The position numbers were made by a program, and so were the translations under genes. This document shows positions 18,074 to 26,584 of a DNA stretch of 40,610 nt, one piece after another. Where the stretch lies: contig CANCGU010000002.1 in the NCBI GenBank assembly GCA_947377705.1, forward strand, positions 1 to 40,610, in the 5' to 3' direction. The notes beneath the pieces are model-generated. The model was not told the DNA's origin, did no database searches, and saw only the letters and a list, made by a program, of their open reading frames with translations. Source of the stretch: Comamonadaceae bacterium. GTDB taxonomy: Bacteria; Pseudomonadota; Gammaproteobacteria; Burkholderiales; Burkholderiaceae. The stretch's first letter is position 1, and each line of letters begins with the position of its first letter.

Positions 18074-20197
18074 ATGACAGTCATCAACACCAACATCAAC
18101 GCTCTTGTTGCACAAGAGTCCTCACGCGCAAGCGGTTTGAAACTGAGCCAAGCCATGGAGCGCTTGTCCACAGGTTCGAAAATCAATTCCGCTAAAGATG
18201 ATGCAGCCGGCCTGGCCATCACTAACCGCATGACTTCCCAAATCCGTGGCATTGCTAAGGCAACTCAAAATGCTAACGATGCGATTTCCATGACCCAGAC
18301 AGCCGAAGGCGCCATGTCTAATGTGAACGACATTTTGCAGCGCATGCGTGAATTGGCTGTTCAAGCTAGTACGGGCACTGTCAACGATTCTGATCGTGCA
18401 AGCATCCAACTTGAAGTTGCTCAACTCAAAACGCAAATTGACGACATTGCCAAGAAAACTAACCACAACAACATCAAGTTGCTTGACGGTTCAGCACAAA
18501 ACTTGAAGATTCAAACGGGCGTCAACGCTGGCGATACGATGGCCGTGGGTTTTGCGTCTCTTCAAACCAAGGACATTGGTGTGGGCTCTCGCGCCTCTCT
18601 TTCGTCAGTAGGTGGTACTTACACTGCTGATACTAACTTTGATGCATTCTCAGCTGGTGCATTGCTTATTAACGGTGTAGCGGTTGGTGCTTCATTGGCA
18701 TCTGATGACCCTGCTTCGCCTGCCACTGCTGCTTCTGCAAGCGCCATTGCGAAGGCCGCTGCAATCAACAAAGTTGCAAACGCCAGCGGCGTATTTGCCA
18801 AAGCGGGTACCACAACGATGTCTGGTCAACGAATGGACACGACAGCTGCTGCATCAACAGTGGCAATGACAATTAACGGCGTGTCGATTGACAGCTTCTC
18901 AACATCTGCGGTTTCCACTTCAATTACACGAGCAACCGCTGTTGCCGCAATCAACGCAAAAGCAGCACTGACGGGTGTAGTTGCAACAGACACCCAAAGC
19001 GATGACACAGGTATCACCTTGACTGCTGCAGATGGCCGCAACATTGTGACGACTGGAACAACTAGCACTGCATTAGGCCTTGCAGACGCAGCAACAATGG
19101 TCGGTTCATTCTCTCTATACACTTTGGATGGGCGTGACATCAACGTAGGCATCAAAGATGGTGTTACAGCGAATGACGTTGAGGCCATGAGCGGCTTGCG
19201 TATGGGAACCTACAAGGCAGATACTGCTACCTTCACGTCCCTTAAGCGAACCAATCCTGCTGCTGCGACTGCTCCCACGTCAGCCTTGCAGGGTTTGATG
19301 AACGCCAATTCAATGATCATCAACGGTGTCGCAATTGGGCAAGCCAATACTACCGACGATACAGCCTCAAATACAGGCCCACTCTCTTCAGTGGCAAGTA
19401 CTACTGCGATTGCAATTGCTGCCGCTATCAACCGTAAATCTAGCCAGACAGGAGTCACTGCATCAGCCGCTCCGAACATCCTGCGTGGTGAAGGTTTTAC
19501 AGCAGCTGCTTCTAACGCCCAAGTAATGTTGAACGGTGTTACTTTCACTGTGAACTCTACTAGCCGTAATGGTGTGGTTGATTCAATTAACCAGTACGCT
19601 GGTCGAACAGGTGTGACCGCAAAAGCTGTGGGTGACGGAGTCGAATTGACAGCTGCAGATGGCCGTAACATCAACATCGGCTCATCGGCTGGCGCTGCCG
19701 CCCTCGGTTTAACAGGCCTGACAATTGGAACAAGCGACACATCAGCACTTGCCGCAACATTTATTTCAACTGTTACTCTTTCATCAGACAACGCATTCAA
19801 AGTTGAAGCTGGTTCAAATGGAATCACTAACTTGGAGAAACTTGGCTTCCGTCAAGGCACTTTTGGTGGTACAGATAACGGTGTGAAAATTAACCAAGTT
19901 GACGTGAGCTCATCTGCAGGTGCTAGCCAAGCTATCACAGCAATTGATGCAGCGATCAACACAGTTAGTGCCGCCCAAGCTAAGTCAGGTGCGTTGAATA
20001 ACCGCCTGGATGTCGTTGTCAACAACTTGGCAGAAAGTTCACAAAATATGAGTGCTTCGCGCAGCCGTATTCTGGACACTGACTACGCTACTGAAACCAC
20101 AAGTTTGGCTAAGTCGCAGATCATCTCTCAGGCAGCTACAGCAATGTTGGCACAGGCGAACCAGTCATCGCAGTCCGTGCTCTCATTGCTGAAATAA
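18074..20197 (+). CDS. fliC: Flagellin, sigma-28 dependent (707 aa)
   Basis: Major filament subunit. The D0/D1 N-terminus (MTVINTNINALVAQESSRAS, LSTGSKINSAKDDAAGLAI, LQRMRELAVQAS) and C-terminus (NNRLDVVVNNLAESSQNMSA, then SRILDTDYATETTSLAKSQI and LAQANQSSQSVLSLLK) are complete and canonical. It has 707 aa, so the exposed middle (about residues 180-610) is larger than in the common 280-500 aa flagellins. The middle contains two copies of a two-part repeat (ING-V...DD...AIAKAAAIN, then ING-V...AIN...TGV...LTAADGRNI). It has a sigma-28 promoter upstream and a strong terminator downstream, so it is a monocistronic unit. The many exposed Ser/Thr residues are plausible targets for the sugar made by the neighbouring block. 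Confidence 0.96.
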   Translation: MTVINTNINALVAQESSRASGLKLSQAMERLSTGSKINSAKDDAAGLAITNRMTSQIRGIAKATQNANDAISMTQTAEGAMSNVNDILQRMRELAVQASTGTVNDSDRASIQLEVAQLKTQIDDIAKKTNHNNIKLLDGSAQNLKIQTGVNAGDTMAVGFASLQTKDIGVGSRASLSSVGGTYTADTNFDAFSAGALLINGVAVGASLASDDPASPATAASASAIAKAAAINKVANASGVFAKAGTTTMSGQRMDTTAAASTVAMTINGVSIDSFSTSAVSTSITRATAVAAINAKAALTGVVATDTQSDDTGITLTAADGRNIVTTGTTSTALGLADAATMVGSFSLYTLDGRDINVGIKDGVTANDVEAMSGLRMGTYKADTATFTSLKRTNPAAATAPTSALQGLMNANSMIINGVAIGQANTTDDTASNTGPLSSVASTTAIAIAAAINRKSSQTGVTASAAPNILRGEGFTAAASNAQVMLNGVTFTVNSTSRNGVVDSINQYAGRTGVTAKAVGDGVELTAADGRNINIGSSAGAAALGLTGLTIGTSDTSALAATFISTVTLSSDNAFKVEAGSNGITNLEKLGFRQGTFGGTDNGVKINQVDVSSSAGASQAITAIDAAINTVSAAQAKSGALNNRLDVVVNNLAESSQNMSASRSRILDTDYATETTSLAKSQIISQAATAMLAQANQSSQSVLSLLK
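18656..19683 (+). repeat. A-B-A-B protein repeats in the fliC variable region
   Basis: Unit A (about residues 195-246 and 413-469) reads ING-VA-G followed by DD and SAIAKAAAIN or TAIAIAAAIN. Unit B (about 264-330 and 482-537) reads INGV or LNGV, then AIN/SIN, TGV and the strongly kept LTAADGRNI. The A-to-A distance is about 218 residues, so a whole A-B block seems to have been duplicated. The same order exists in the giant flagellin downstream. Confidence 0.75.
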
Positions 20198-20218
20198 GCA
20201 GTTTTGAGCTATAAAATT

Positions 20219-20245
20219 GGGGAAGGGTAACCTTCCCCTTTTTTT
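20219..20245 (+). terminator. Strong intrinsic terminator after fliC
   Basis: Perfect 8-bp stem GGGGAAGG (20219-20226) and CCTTCCCC (20231-20238) with loop GTAA, then seven T (20239-20245). It lies 21 bases after the fliC stop. The last T directly touches the ATG of the next gene (20246). Confidence 0.95.
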
Positions 20246-21844
20246 ATGAATAAATTAATTAAAACCTTCAAAAATGCTCAAAAAGCGCTTCAAGCTGGAC
20301 ATTACTTGAGGGCGATTTCATATGCGGACGAGATCTTATTAAGTCAACCTAATAATATAGAGTGCTTAATGATTAGAGGTGAGGCAAACTTACGTTCTGA
20401 GAATTATGAAGCAGGCGTAGCCGACTACGCAAAAGTAGTTGAGATAGACAGTAAAAATATCACCGCTTTAGTGAATTTTTCTGTGGGCTTAATTCGGTGC
20501 GATCGTCAACAGGACGCCAAAAATATTCTTGAATATGTTTTAGAACTTGATCCGAATAAGTTTGATGCTTATATTAACTTATGCAACATTTATCAGTCTA
20601 TGGGGCAACCGGAAGAATGCCTGAAATTAGCATTTAAAGCTATTGAAATTAGACCCGGAGATTCAATAGGTTACAATAACTTAGGAACAGCTTTCGGAGA
20701 TTTGCATATGATCTCTGAATCACGCGAGGCTTTATTAACAGCCTATCAAATTAATCCAAAATATGTTCCTACTGCTATTAATCTTGCCCAAATTGAAGTT
20801 AAGCTAGGAAATCATCAAGAAGCAATTATTCTGTATGAAAAATTGTTAAAAATGGATGATTTATCGCCTAGCGAAAGAGATTTAGTTAAATATTACTTGG
20901 GGTACGCTTATCTTCATACGGGTAACTTAAGCGAGGGTTGGGATTTATATGACTTCGGCTATGGGTCTTTATTGCCTAATGCAGCCCAGCGATCAAAAAG
21001 GAAATTTATTCAGCCTAAATGGAATGGTGAAAATTTGGAGGGGAAAACTCTTCTTATTTGGCGAGAGCAAGGCCTTGGCGATGAAATTGAGTTTTCGACA
21101 TGCTTACATGACTTGTCAAAAGCAGGAATCAAAGTGATATTGGAATGCGAATCTAGATTAGTTGATATTTTTAGTCGTACCTTCCCTTCTTTCAGTGTCA
21201 GAGCGGAATCTATTGGACCAGATTTTTTTCCAGTGAAAATAGATTTTGATGTTCAATGTGCGATTGGATCCCTTCCTAGAATTTACCGACGTAGCATTCA
21301 AAGTTTTTCTAATGTAAATACTAATTTAACTATTCTAGAATCCAATGTCGAAACATTTAGCAATCGTTTGGCAGCTCATAAGCACAAGAAACTTGTGGGT
21401 ATTTGTTGGAGAAGCGGCGTATTCTCTATTGCAAGAAACTTAAATTACACAGCACTTTTAGACTGGAAAGAATTACTATGCCAATCTGATTTTCAATTTG
21501 TAAATTTGCAATACGGCGACTGTGAGGCTGAGCTAATCCAAATTGAGGCTGAGTTAGGAATAAGTATACTTCGCTGGACAGACTTGGATCTTAAGAATGA
21601 CTTAGAGAATGTGTTGGGTCTAATTAAAAATCTTGACGCAGTTGTGACGGTTGGGACCGCTGTTAGCTCACTCGCTGGCGTTTGTAATGTCCCTACCTAC
21701 TTATTGACACAGCCTAATTGGATGCTTCTCGGTCAAACCGATCATTATCCTTGGTATGCATGTGTTACCCCTCTTATAGCCCAAAAGGGGCAGCATTTAG
21801 CAGAGCAAATGCTACACATACCTGAACTTATTAGGAAATTATAG
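20246..21844 (+). CDS. TPR-domain glycosyltransferase-like protein, candidate flagellin glycosyltransferase
   Basis: The 532 aa protein has an N-terminal array of about six TPR units (residues 1-230) and a C-terminal GT-B-like domain (about 260-530). The family motif LLIWREQGLGDEIEFSTCL (near 268-286), LVGICWRSG and the late GLIKNLDAVVTVGTAVSSLAG are typical of TPR proteins with a heptosyltransferase-like domain. This layout matches Caulobacter FlmG, where the TPR part binds flagellin and the GT part transfers pseudaminic acid; the match is architectural only. The gene is much AT-richer than fliC, suggesting transfer. The ATG abuts the T run of the fliC terminator, with no ribosome site and no alternative ATG for 40 codons, so how it is expressed is unclear. 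It ends tail-to-tail with the next minus-strand gene, overlapping by 6 bases. Confidence 0.8.
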   Translation: MNKLIKTFKNAQKALQAGHYLRAISYADEILLSQPNNIECLMIRGEANLRSENYEAGVADYAKVVEIDSKNITALVNFSVGLIRCDRQQDAKNILEYVLELDPNKFDAYINLCNIYQSMGQPEECLKLAFKAIEIRPGDSIGYNNLGTAFGDLHMISESREALLTAYQINPKYVPTAINLAQIEVKLGNHQEAIILYEKLLKMDDLSPSERDLVKYYLGYAYLHTGNLSEGWDLYDFGYGSLLPNAAQRSKRKFIQPKWNGENLEGKTLLIWREQGLGDEIEFSTCLHDLSKAGIKVILECESRLVDIFSRTFPSFSVRAESIGPDFFPVKIDFDVQCAIGSLPRIYRRSIQSFSNVNTNLTILESNVETFSNRLAAHKHKKLVGICWRSGVFSIARNLNYTALLDWKELLCQSDFQFVNLQYGDCEAELIQIEAELGISILRWTDLDLKNDLENVLGLIKNLDAVVTVGTAVSSLAGVCNVPTYLLTQPNWMLLGQTDHYPWYACVTPLIAQKGQHLAEQMLHIPELIRKL

Positions 21845-22456
21845 TTTTTCCATCAAAAACCACGTCGTGTCGTCATTGGTGAAGTATGGGTCTCGATGAT
21901 AATTGAACCCATAGTCCAAGAGTCGCAAATTGTATTTTGAAATTAAGTCGCCAGCAAAATCTCGTTTGAATAAACGATCTTGATGGCCGCGATATTCAAT
22001 CACCACAGGTGACGGGTTGTAGTACTCGCACACCAATATATATCGATTAGAGAGTGCATAAAGGTTCTCATAAACCGTATCCAGTCTTTCTGGATTGATG
22101 TGAATCAGAACGCCCTTGGTGAAAGTCAAATCAAACTTTTTGTCCTTTCCTAACGGCTCTGTGATGGTCGTGTTCACAACCTGCCCTAACTCCTCATTAG
22201 CTGCGGCCTGAGCTGCCAGTGGGTTGATCTCATAGCCACGCAGATCAAGTTCTTGATTAATACGTTTCAAAGCTCTTAAATTGAGACCAATATTGCAACC
22301 GAGTTCAGCTATAGATTTAATGTTTGGGGCCGACTGTAATATTTTGGAAAATAATGCAATATTTGATGCAATGAGAGGCTCACCATCATTCCTTACTAGG
22401 TAGTCATTTCCAAATTCTGTCGCCCAAAATTTCTCTTGTTCAGTTTGATAGTTCAT
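21839..22456 (-). CDS. Pseudaminic-acid biosynthesis-associated methyltransferase
   Basis: Class I SAM-dependent methyltransferase of 205 aa. Motif I is IAELGCNIGLNLRAL (about residues 47-61); an acidic strand end RGYEINPLAA and the motif FDLTFTKGVLIHINPERL follow. The opening TEQEKFWATEFGNDYLVRN is characteristic of the methylase family often found in pseudaminic-acid loci. It probably O- or N-methylates the sugar or its precursor; the substrate is not known. It starts 11 bases after the pseB stop, so both are likely one minus-strand operon. It is AT-rich like the TPR-glycosyltransferase facing it, and the two 3' ends overlap by 6 bases. Confidence 0.85.
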   Translation of the reverse strand: MNYQTEQEKFWATEFGNDYLVRNDGEPLIASNIALFSKILQSAPNIKSIAELGCNIGLNLRALKRINQELDLRGYEINPLAAQAAANEELGQVVNTTITEPLGKDKKFDLTFTKGVLIHINPERLDTVYENLYALSNRYILVCEYYNPSPVVIEYRGHQDRLFKRDFAGDLISKYNLRLLDYGFNYHRDPYFTNDDTTWFLMEKL

Positions 22457-22467
22457 TTCTCAAATCC

Positions 22468-23484
22468 TTAAATAGGTTGAAATTCATGGTTAATGTGATT
22501 TTTAATGAGTCCTCGGATTTGATGAACGCTCAGAAAATCTGGGTTAGTGCCTGACTCATAGGCAAATCCTGCAGGGACTTGTTTGGCATTAAGGGCATTC
22601 ATATACTCAGACATCCGATTTTCTAAGCCTGCCCCCAAAATTGCGTAATAACTGCCTAAATCTATCGTACTAGGGCTGTCGCTACTGGTGATCATTTCTT
22701 CGTGCAGTTTTTCGCCTGGACGGATACCAACAAGTTCGTGCTTGCAGCTTGGCCCAATAGCTTCTGCAACATCTTTAATTCGGTAGGAGGGAATTTTGGG
22801 TACCAAGATTTCCCCACCCAAGGCATGCTCAAGTGCCCATAAAACCATTTCAACACCATCGTCTAGCGAGATGTTGAATCGTGTCATAGCAGCATCGGTG
22901 ATTGGCAGTACGCCTGTTTTGGCCATATTAAGAAAAAAGGGAATAACTGATCCTCTTGACCCCATGACGTTGCCGTAGCGTACAACCGAAAATCGCAAGT
23001 CGCGATCGCCCTTGAAATTATTTGCTGCAATGAAAAGCTTGTCGCTGCAAAGCTTGGTTGCGCCGTAAAGATTGATGGGGGCGGCTGCTTTGTCTGTAGA
23101 GAGTGCTACCACGCGTTTGACACCCTTATCTAGGCATGCCTCGATCACATTCTGTGCGCCAAGTATGTTGGTCTTGATGAATTCAAATGGGTTGTATTCA
23201 GCCGCTGGCACTTGCTTTAACGCAGCTGCGTGCACCACGGTATCAATACCTTCCATGGCGCGCGATAGACGACTGGCGTCACGGACATCACCAATAAAGA
23301 AGCGAAGGGCTGGGTACTTATCCTTGGGAAACTCTTGCTGCATTTCATACTGCTTGAGTTCATCACGGCTAAAAACAACCAGGCGCTTAATCTTCGGGCA
23401 GTGGTCAAGCACCGATCTCACAAATGCTTTACCAAAAGAGCCCGTGCCTCCTGTAATGAGGATGGATTGATCGCAGATGTCCAT
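22468..23484 (-). CDS. pseB: UDP-N-acetylglucosamine 4,6-dehydratase (inverting) PseB
   Basis: PseB performs the first step of pseudaminic acid synthesis: C4,6 dehydration with C5 epimerisation of UDP-GlcNAc. It is an extended SDR with the nucleotide motif ILITGGTGSFGKAFV near the start, RDELKQYEMQQEFP, the catalytic STDKAAAPINLYGATK stretch (Asp-Lys and Tyr-x3-Lys) and RYGNVMGSRGSVIPFF. I place the start at the ATG whose A is 23484 (338 aa); ATG 23496 is also possible. The longer in-frame ATG at 23538 would lie upstream of the transcription start predicted from the sigma-54 element at 23546-23561. Neither start has a clear ribosome site. It is transcribed away from pseC. Confidence 0.95.
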   Translation of the reverse strand: MDICDQSILITGGTGSFGKAFVRSVLDHCPKIKRLVVFSRDELKQYEMQQEFPKDKYPALRFFIGDVRDASRLSRAMEGIDTVVHAAALKQVPAAEYNPFEFIKTNILGAQNVIEACLDKGVKRVVALSTDKAAAPINLYGATKLCSDKLFIAANNFKGDRDLRFSVVRYGNVMGSRGSVIPFFLNMAKTGVLPITDAAMTRFNISLDDGVEMVLWALEHALGGEILVPKIPSYRIKDVAEAIGPSCKHELVGIRPGEKLHEEMITSSDSPSTIDLGSYYAILGAGLENRMSEYMNALNAKQVPAGFAYESGTNPDFLSVHQIRGLIKNHINHEFQPI

Positions 23485-23504
23485 GTCTTTGTGCATACAA
23501 ATAG

Positions 23505-23520
23505 CGTCGGCTTTCCGACG
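23505..23520. repeat. Perfect 16-base inverted repeat in the pseB leader
   Basis: CGTCGG and CCGACG are separated by 4 bases. On the minus strand it falls about 15-30 bases into the predicted pseB transcript. Seen from the pseC promoter it lies about 80-95 bases upstream of the start. No T run follows in either direction, so it is not a standard terminator. It could be an RNA hairpin or a dyad protein-binding site. Confidence 0.6.
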
Positions 23521-23545
23521 ATTTAGCTTGAATGACATCTACTAA

Positions 23546-23561
23546 GCAGAAGGTGTGCCAA
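23546..23561 (-). promoter_or_regulatory. Sigma-54 promoter of pseB
   Basis: Reading the minus strand: TTGGCAC, five bases, CTGC, then TT. The GG and GC pairs are at the required 12-base offset, with one mismatch to TGGCAC-N5-TTGC. The predicted start is near 23534, which excludes the ATG at 23538 as the real pseB start. Confidence 0.82.
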
Positions 23562-23572
23562 CTCACATTGGC

Positions 23573-23587
23573 TGGTCTGTTAATTGC
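23573..23587 (+). promoter_or_regulatory. Possible sigma-54 promoter of pseC
   Basis: TGGTCT, five bases, TTGC followed by TTT. The -12 box is perfect and the GG/GC offset is correct, but the -24 box keeps only the TGG of TGGCAC. It stands back-to-back with the stronger pseB element, 12 bases away. The start near 23599 would give a 25-base leader. Confidence 0.5.
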
Positions 23588-23623
23588 TTTGGTTCTCTGT
23601 GAACATATAAAAACGACGGAAAA

Positions 23624-24814
23624 ATGACATTCGATATGAAAAATTCATACGAAATTATTCCTTATGGGCGGCAGTCCATCTCTGAGGCCGATATTCAATC
23701 GGTTGTGGATGTCTTGCGCTCAGACTTTCTGACGCAAGGCCCTGTCGTGCCCGCTTTTGAGAGTGCTTTGGCCACGTACTGCCATGCAAAACATGGCATT
23801 GCTGTGAACAGTGCGACATCCGCACTCCACATCGCGTGTTTAGCACTCGACTTAGCAGCGGGAGACTGGCTTTGGACAAGTGCCATCACATTTGTCGCCT
23901 CTGCCAACTGCGGCTTGTATTGCGGAGCTTGGGTGGACTTTGTGGACATCGACCCACGTACATTCAATATGTGTCATGTGGCACTTGAGAGAAAACTCGA
24001 AGACGCCAAAAAACAAGGCAGGTTACCCAAGGTTGTCGTTCCAGTTCACATGTGCGGACAGCCATGTGACATGGCCGCCATTCATGCCCTGTCTATGAAG
24101 TATGGGTTCAAGATCATTGAGGACGCCTCACATGCCATTGGCGCTCGCTACAGGCATGAACCTGTGGGCAACTGTCGATACAGCGACATCACGGTTTTTA
24201 GTTTTCATCCTGTAAAGATCATCACCACCGCTGAGGGCGGCATGGCCATGACCAACGATCCAGATTTGGCAAAGAAAATGACCCAATTTCGCAGCCACGG
24301 TATCAGTCACAACGCCAGTGACCTTGAGGCGCATCCAAGCAATGAGATTTGGAATTACCAGCAACTCAACTTGGGCTTTAACTACCGTATGACCGAGCTT
24401 CAGGCGGCATTGGGGCTCAGCCAATTAGATAAACTGGATGAATTCGTGAGCAGTCGGCGCAATATTGCGGCCTACTACGATGAAGCCTTGAAGTCTTTGC
24501 CAATCCAAACACCTTGGCAACATCCTGACGCAAGATCAAGCTTCCATTTGTATCCAGTACAGGTTGAAGCATCTGTATGCGGAAAGAGACAACAAGAGGT
24601 CTATCAAGCGTTGACTCACGCGGCCATTCGCGTCAACTTGCATTACATACCCGTTTATCGGCACCCTTACTATGAGCGCATGGGTTTTAGTGCTGGTTAC
24701 TGTCCTCATGCAGAACATTACTTCAAAACGGCCATCAGCATTCCTGTTTATGCAACGATGACCCATGAACAGCAGGTACGCGTCATTCATGAAATAAGGA
24801 GTGCTTTGCAATGA
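23624..24814 (+). CDS. pseC: UDP-4-amino-4,6-dideoxy-N-acetyl-L-altrosamine transaminase PseC
   Basis: PseC is a PLP-dependent aminotransferase of the DegT/DnrJ family that aminates C4 of the PseB product, using glutamate. It is 396 aa, normal for the family. PLP-site landmarks are NSATSALHIACLAL, IIEDASHAIGARY and FSFHPVKIITTAEGG with the Schiff-base lysine at Lys198. The opening SYEIIPYGRQSISEADI and DFLTQGPVVPAFE are typical PseC. It starts with ATG 23624, preceded by a weak GACGGA site. Its stop overlaps the pseF start (ATGA). It is divergent from pseB. Confidence 0.94.
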   Translation: MTFDMKNSYEIIPYGRQSISEADIQSVVDVLRSDFLTQGPVVPAFESALATYCHAKHGIAVNSATSALHIACLALDLAAGDWLWTSAITFVASANCGLYCGAWVDFVDIDPRTFNMCHVALERKLEDAKKQGRLPKVVVPVHMCGQPCDMAAIHALSMKYGFKIIEDASHAIGARYRHEPVGNCRYSDITVFSFHPVKIITTAEGGMAMTNDPDLAKKMTQFRSHGISHNASDLEAHPSNEIWNYQQLNLGFNYRMTELQAALGLSQLDKLDEFVSSRRNIAAYYDEALKSLPIQTPWQHPDARSSFHLYPVQVEASVCGKRQQEVYQALTHAAIRVNLHYIPVYRHPYYERMGFSAGYCPHAEHYFKTAISIPVYATMTHEQQVRVIHEIRSALQ

Positions 24815-25497
24815 ACATTGCAGTCATTCCAGCGCGTGGTGGCAGCAAGCGTATCCCGCGCAAAAACATCAAAAGTTTTGGCGGCAAGCCCATGATTGCC
24901 TACGCCATCACCGCTGCTCAAAAATCTGGATTATTCGAGCATGTATTGGTATCGACGGATGACCATGAAATTGCTGAAATAGCCAATGCCTTGGGTGCTG
25001 AAACCCCTTTTGTTCGGCCAGCTGAATTGGCGAATGATTACACGGCCACAGTGCCTGTTGTGTCGCACGCCATCAAGGCCTGTGAAGATCTGGGTTGGCA
25101 TTTTTCAAATGTGTGTTGTATTTATCCGGGTGTGCCATTCATCGAGCTTGCTGATTTGCAGGGCGCGTTCAAAGAACTGACTCAAGGTCATGCCGATTAT
25201 TGTTTTCCTGTGACTGAATTTCCGTCTGCCATCCAACGCGCCTTAAAACAAAATACCGATGGCGTGATGCAGCCTTTTTATCCAGAGCATGAACTGACGA
25301 GAACTCAAGATTTAGAGCCAGCATATTACGATGCAGGTCAGTTTTATTGGGGAAGAAAAGGGGCATGGTTGAACAACCCGCGTATCCACAGCAATGGCGT
25401 GGGTTATGTAATTCCAAGTTGGCGTGTTGTAGACATTGACACACCTGAAGACTGGGATCGTGCTGAGCGAATGGCAAGTGTTTTTATAGCCAAGTAA
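24811..25497 (+). CDS. pseF: Pseudaminic acid cytidylyltransferase PseF
   Basis: PseF activates pseudaminic acid with CTP to CMP-pseudaminic acid, the donor for flagellin glycosylation. The 228 aa protein begins NIAVIPARGGSKRIPRKNIK, the nucleotide-binding signature of CMP-sialic/pseudaminic/legionaminic synthetases. It continues with VLVSTDDHEIAEIA and a late YYDAGQFYWGRKGAW and VVDIDTPEDWDRAE. The latter forms, together with the pseB/C/G/I context, favour PseF over NeuA or LegF. AAGGAG (24795-24800) is the ribosome site, and the start overlaps the pseC stop by 4 bases. Confidence 0.94.
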   Translation: MNIAVIPARGGSKRIPRKNIKSFGGKPMIAYAITAAQKSGLFEHVLVSTDDHEIAEIANALGAETPFVRPAELANDYTATVPVVSHAIKACEDLGWHFSNVCCIYPGVPFIELADLQGAFKELTQGHADYCFPVTEFPSAIQRALKQNTDGVMQPFYPEHELTRTQDLEPAYYDAGQFYWGRKGAWLNNPRIHSNGVGYVIPSWRVVDIDTPEDWDRAERMASVFIAK

Positions 25498-25502
25498 TTC
25501 AC

Positions 25503-26582
25503 ATGAGTACGAAACGGGTAGTGATTCGAACAGATGCAGATAGTGAAATAGGCACAGGCCATTTCATGCGCTGCTTGACGCTGGCCGAAGAGTTGAAAAA
25601 AAATGGCGCCCAAGTGTGCTTTGTTACGAGGGGTTTGCCTCCGTATCTAAGCCAGATGCTTCAAGACAGGAGTTTTAATTTATATCCCTTGCAGGAGGGA
25701 GGATGCGCCGACGTATTAGACGACTTGCCACATTCGAAGTGGCTAAAAGTGAGTCAGCATCGTGACGCAATGCAAACACTCGAGGCTTTGAAAAATGATA
25801 GATTTGATTGGTTGATCATTGATCACTACGCCATTGATTACCGCTGGGAGTCTTTGCTCAAAGGCGCAGCCAAGAAGATCATGGTGATAGACGACTTGGC
25901 AGATAGGCAACACGATTGTGATGTCTTGCTAGATCAAAATTACTACCATGACATGAATCAACGCTATATTGGAAAAGTCCCGGATCCTTGTAACCTAATG
26001 CTCGGCCCAAAATATGCACTACTTAGAGACGAATTTCGAGAAATTCGTAAGTATGTTAAAACTAGGGACGGATTAATAAAAAATATATTAATATTCTTTG
26101 GAGGCGTAGACTCTAGGAATTACACCACCATGGCCATAGAGGCTTTGGTTGAGCTTGGTTGGTCGGTAGATGTAAACATTGTAATCGGCCAGCAACACCC
26201 AAATATTAAGCAACTAGAAGAAATAGCTAAAGTTAATAATTACAAGTTACATATTCAGACAAGTGAAATGGCCAAACTAATGCTGAAGGCCGACCTTGCC
26301 ATCGGTGCTGCTGGTTCGGCCAGCTGGGAGCGCTGTTGTTTGGGGTTGCCTTGCTTAGTCGTTGCTGTTGCAGATAATCAGATTCAATCTGCGATTGATT
26401 TATCTTCAGTTGGTGCATCTATATACATTGGTAAATATTCAGAAGTGAATAAATTTAAGATTTCGAAGGCGTTAAGAGAAGTTGTTTCAACGAAAAAAAT
26501 AATAAATTGTTCAATAAAATGCCGGCAGATTGTTGAGCCTAATGGTGTTTGCGAAATTTCGAAGCTTATAACAGGAGTTTGA
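25503..26582 (+). CDS. pseG: UDP-2,4-diacetamido-2,4,6-trideoxy-beta-L-altropyranose hydrolase PseG
   Basis: PseG removes UDP from the diacetamido-altrose intermediate before condensation by PseI. The 359 aa product has the GT-B-like PseG signature: RTDADSEIGTGHFMRCLTLA with the expected catalytic His20, then DWLIIDHYAIDYRWE, ILIFFGGVDSRNY and AIGAAGSASWERCCLGLPC. The gene changes character: the first half has neighbour-like composition, while from about 26030 it is AT-rich with AAT, ATA and TTA codons, like the next methyltransferase gene. That suggests recombination within or at this gene. It starts 5 bases after pseF. Confidence 0.94.
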   Translation: MSTKRVVIRTDADSEIGTGHFMRCLTLAEELKKNGAQVCFVTRGLPPYLSQMLQDRSFNLYPLQEGGCADVLDDLPHSKWLKVSQHRDAMQTLEALKNDRFDWLIIDHYAIDYRWESLLKGAAKKIMVIDDLADRQHDCDVLLDQNYYHDMNQRYIGKVPDPCNLMLGPKYALLRDEFREIRKYVKTRDGLIKNILIFFGGVDSRNYTTMAIEALVELGWSVDVNIVIGQQHPNIKQLEEIAKVNNYKLHIQTSEMAKLMLKADLAIGAAGSASWERCCLGLPCLVVAVADNQIQSAIDLSSVGASIYIGKYSEVNKFKISKALREVVSTKKIINCSIKCRQIVEPNGVCEISKLITGV

Positions 26583-26584
26583 TT

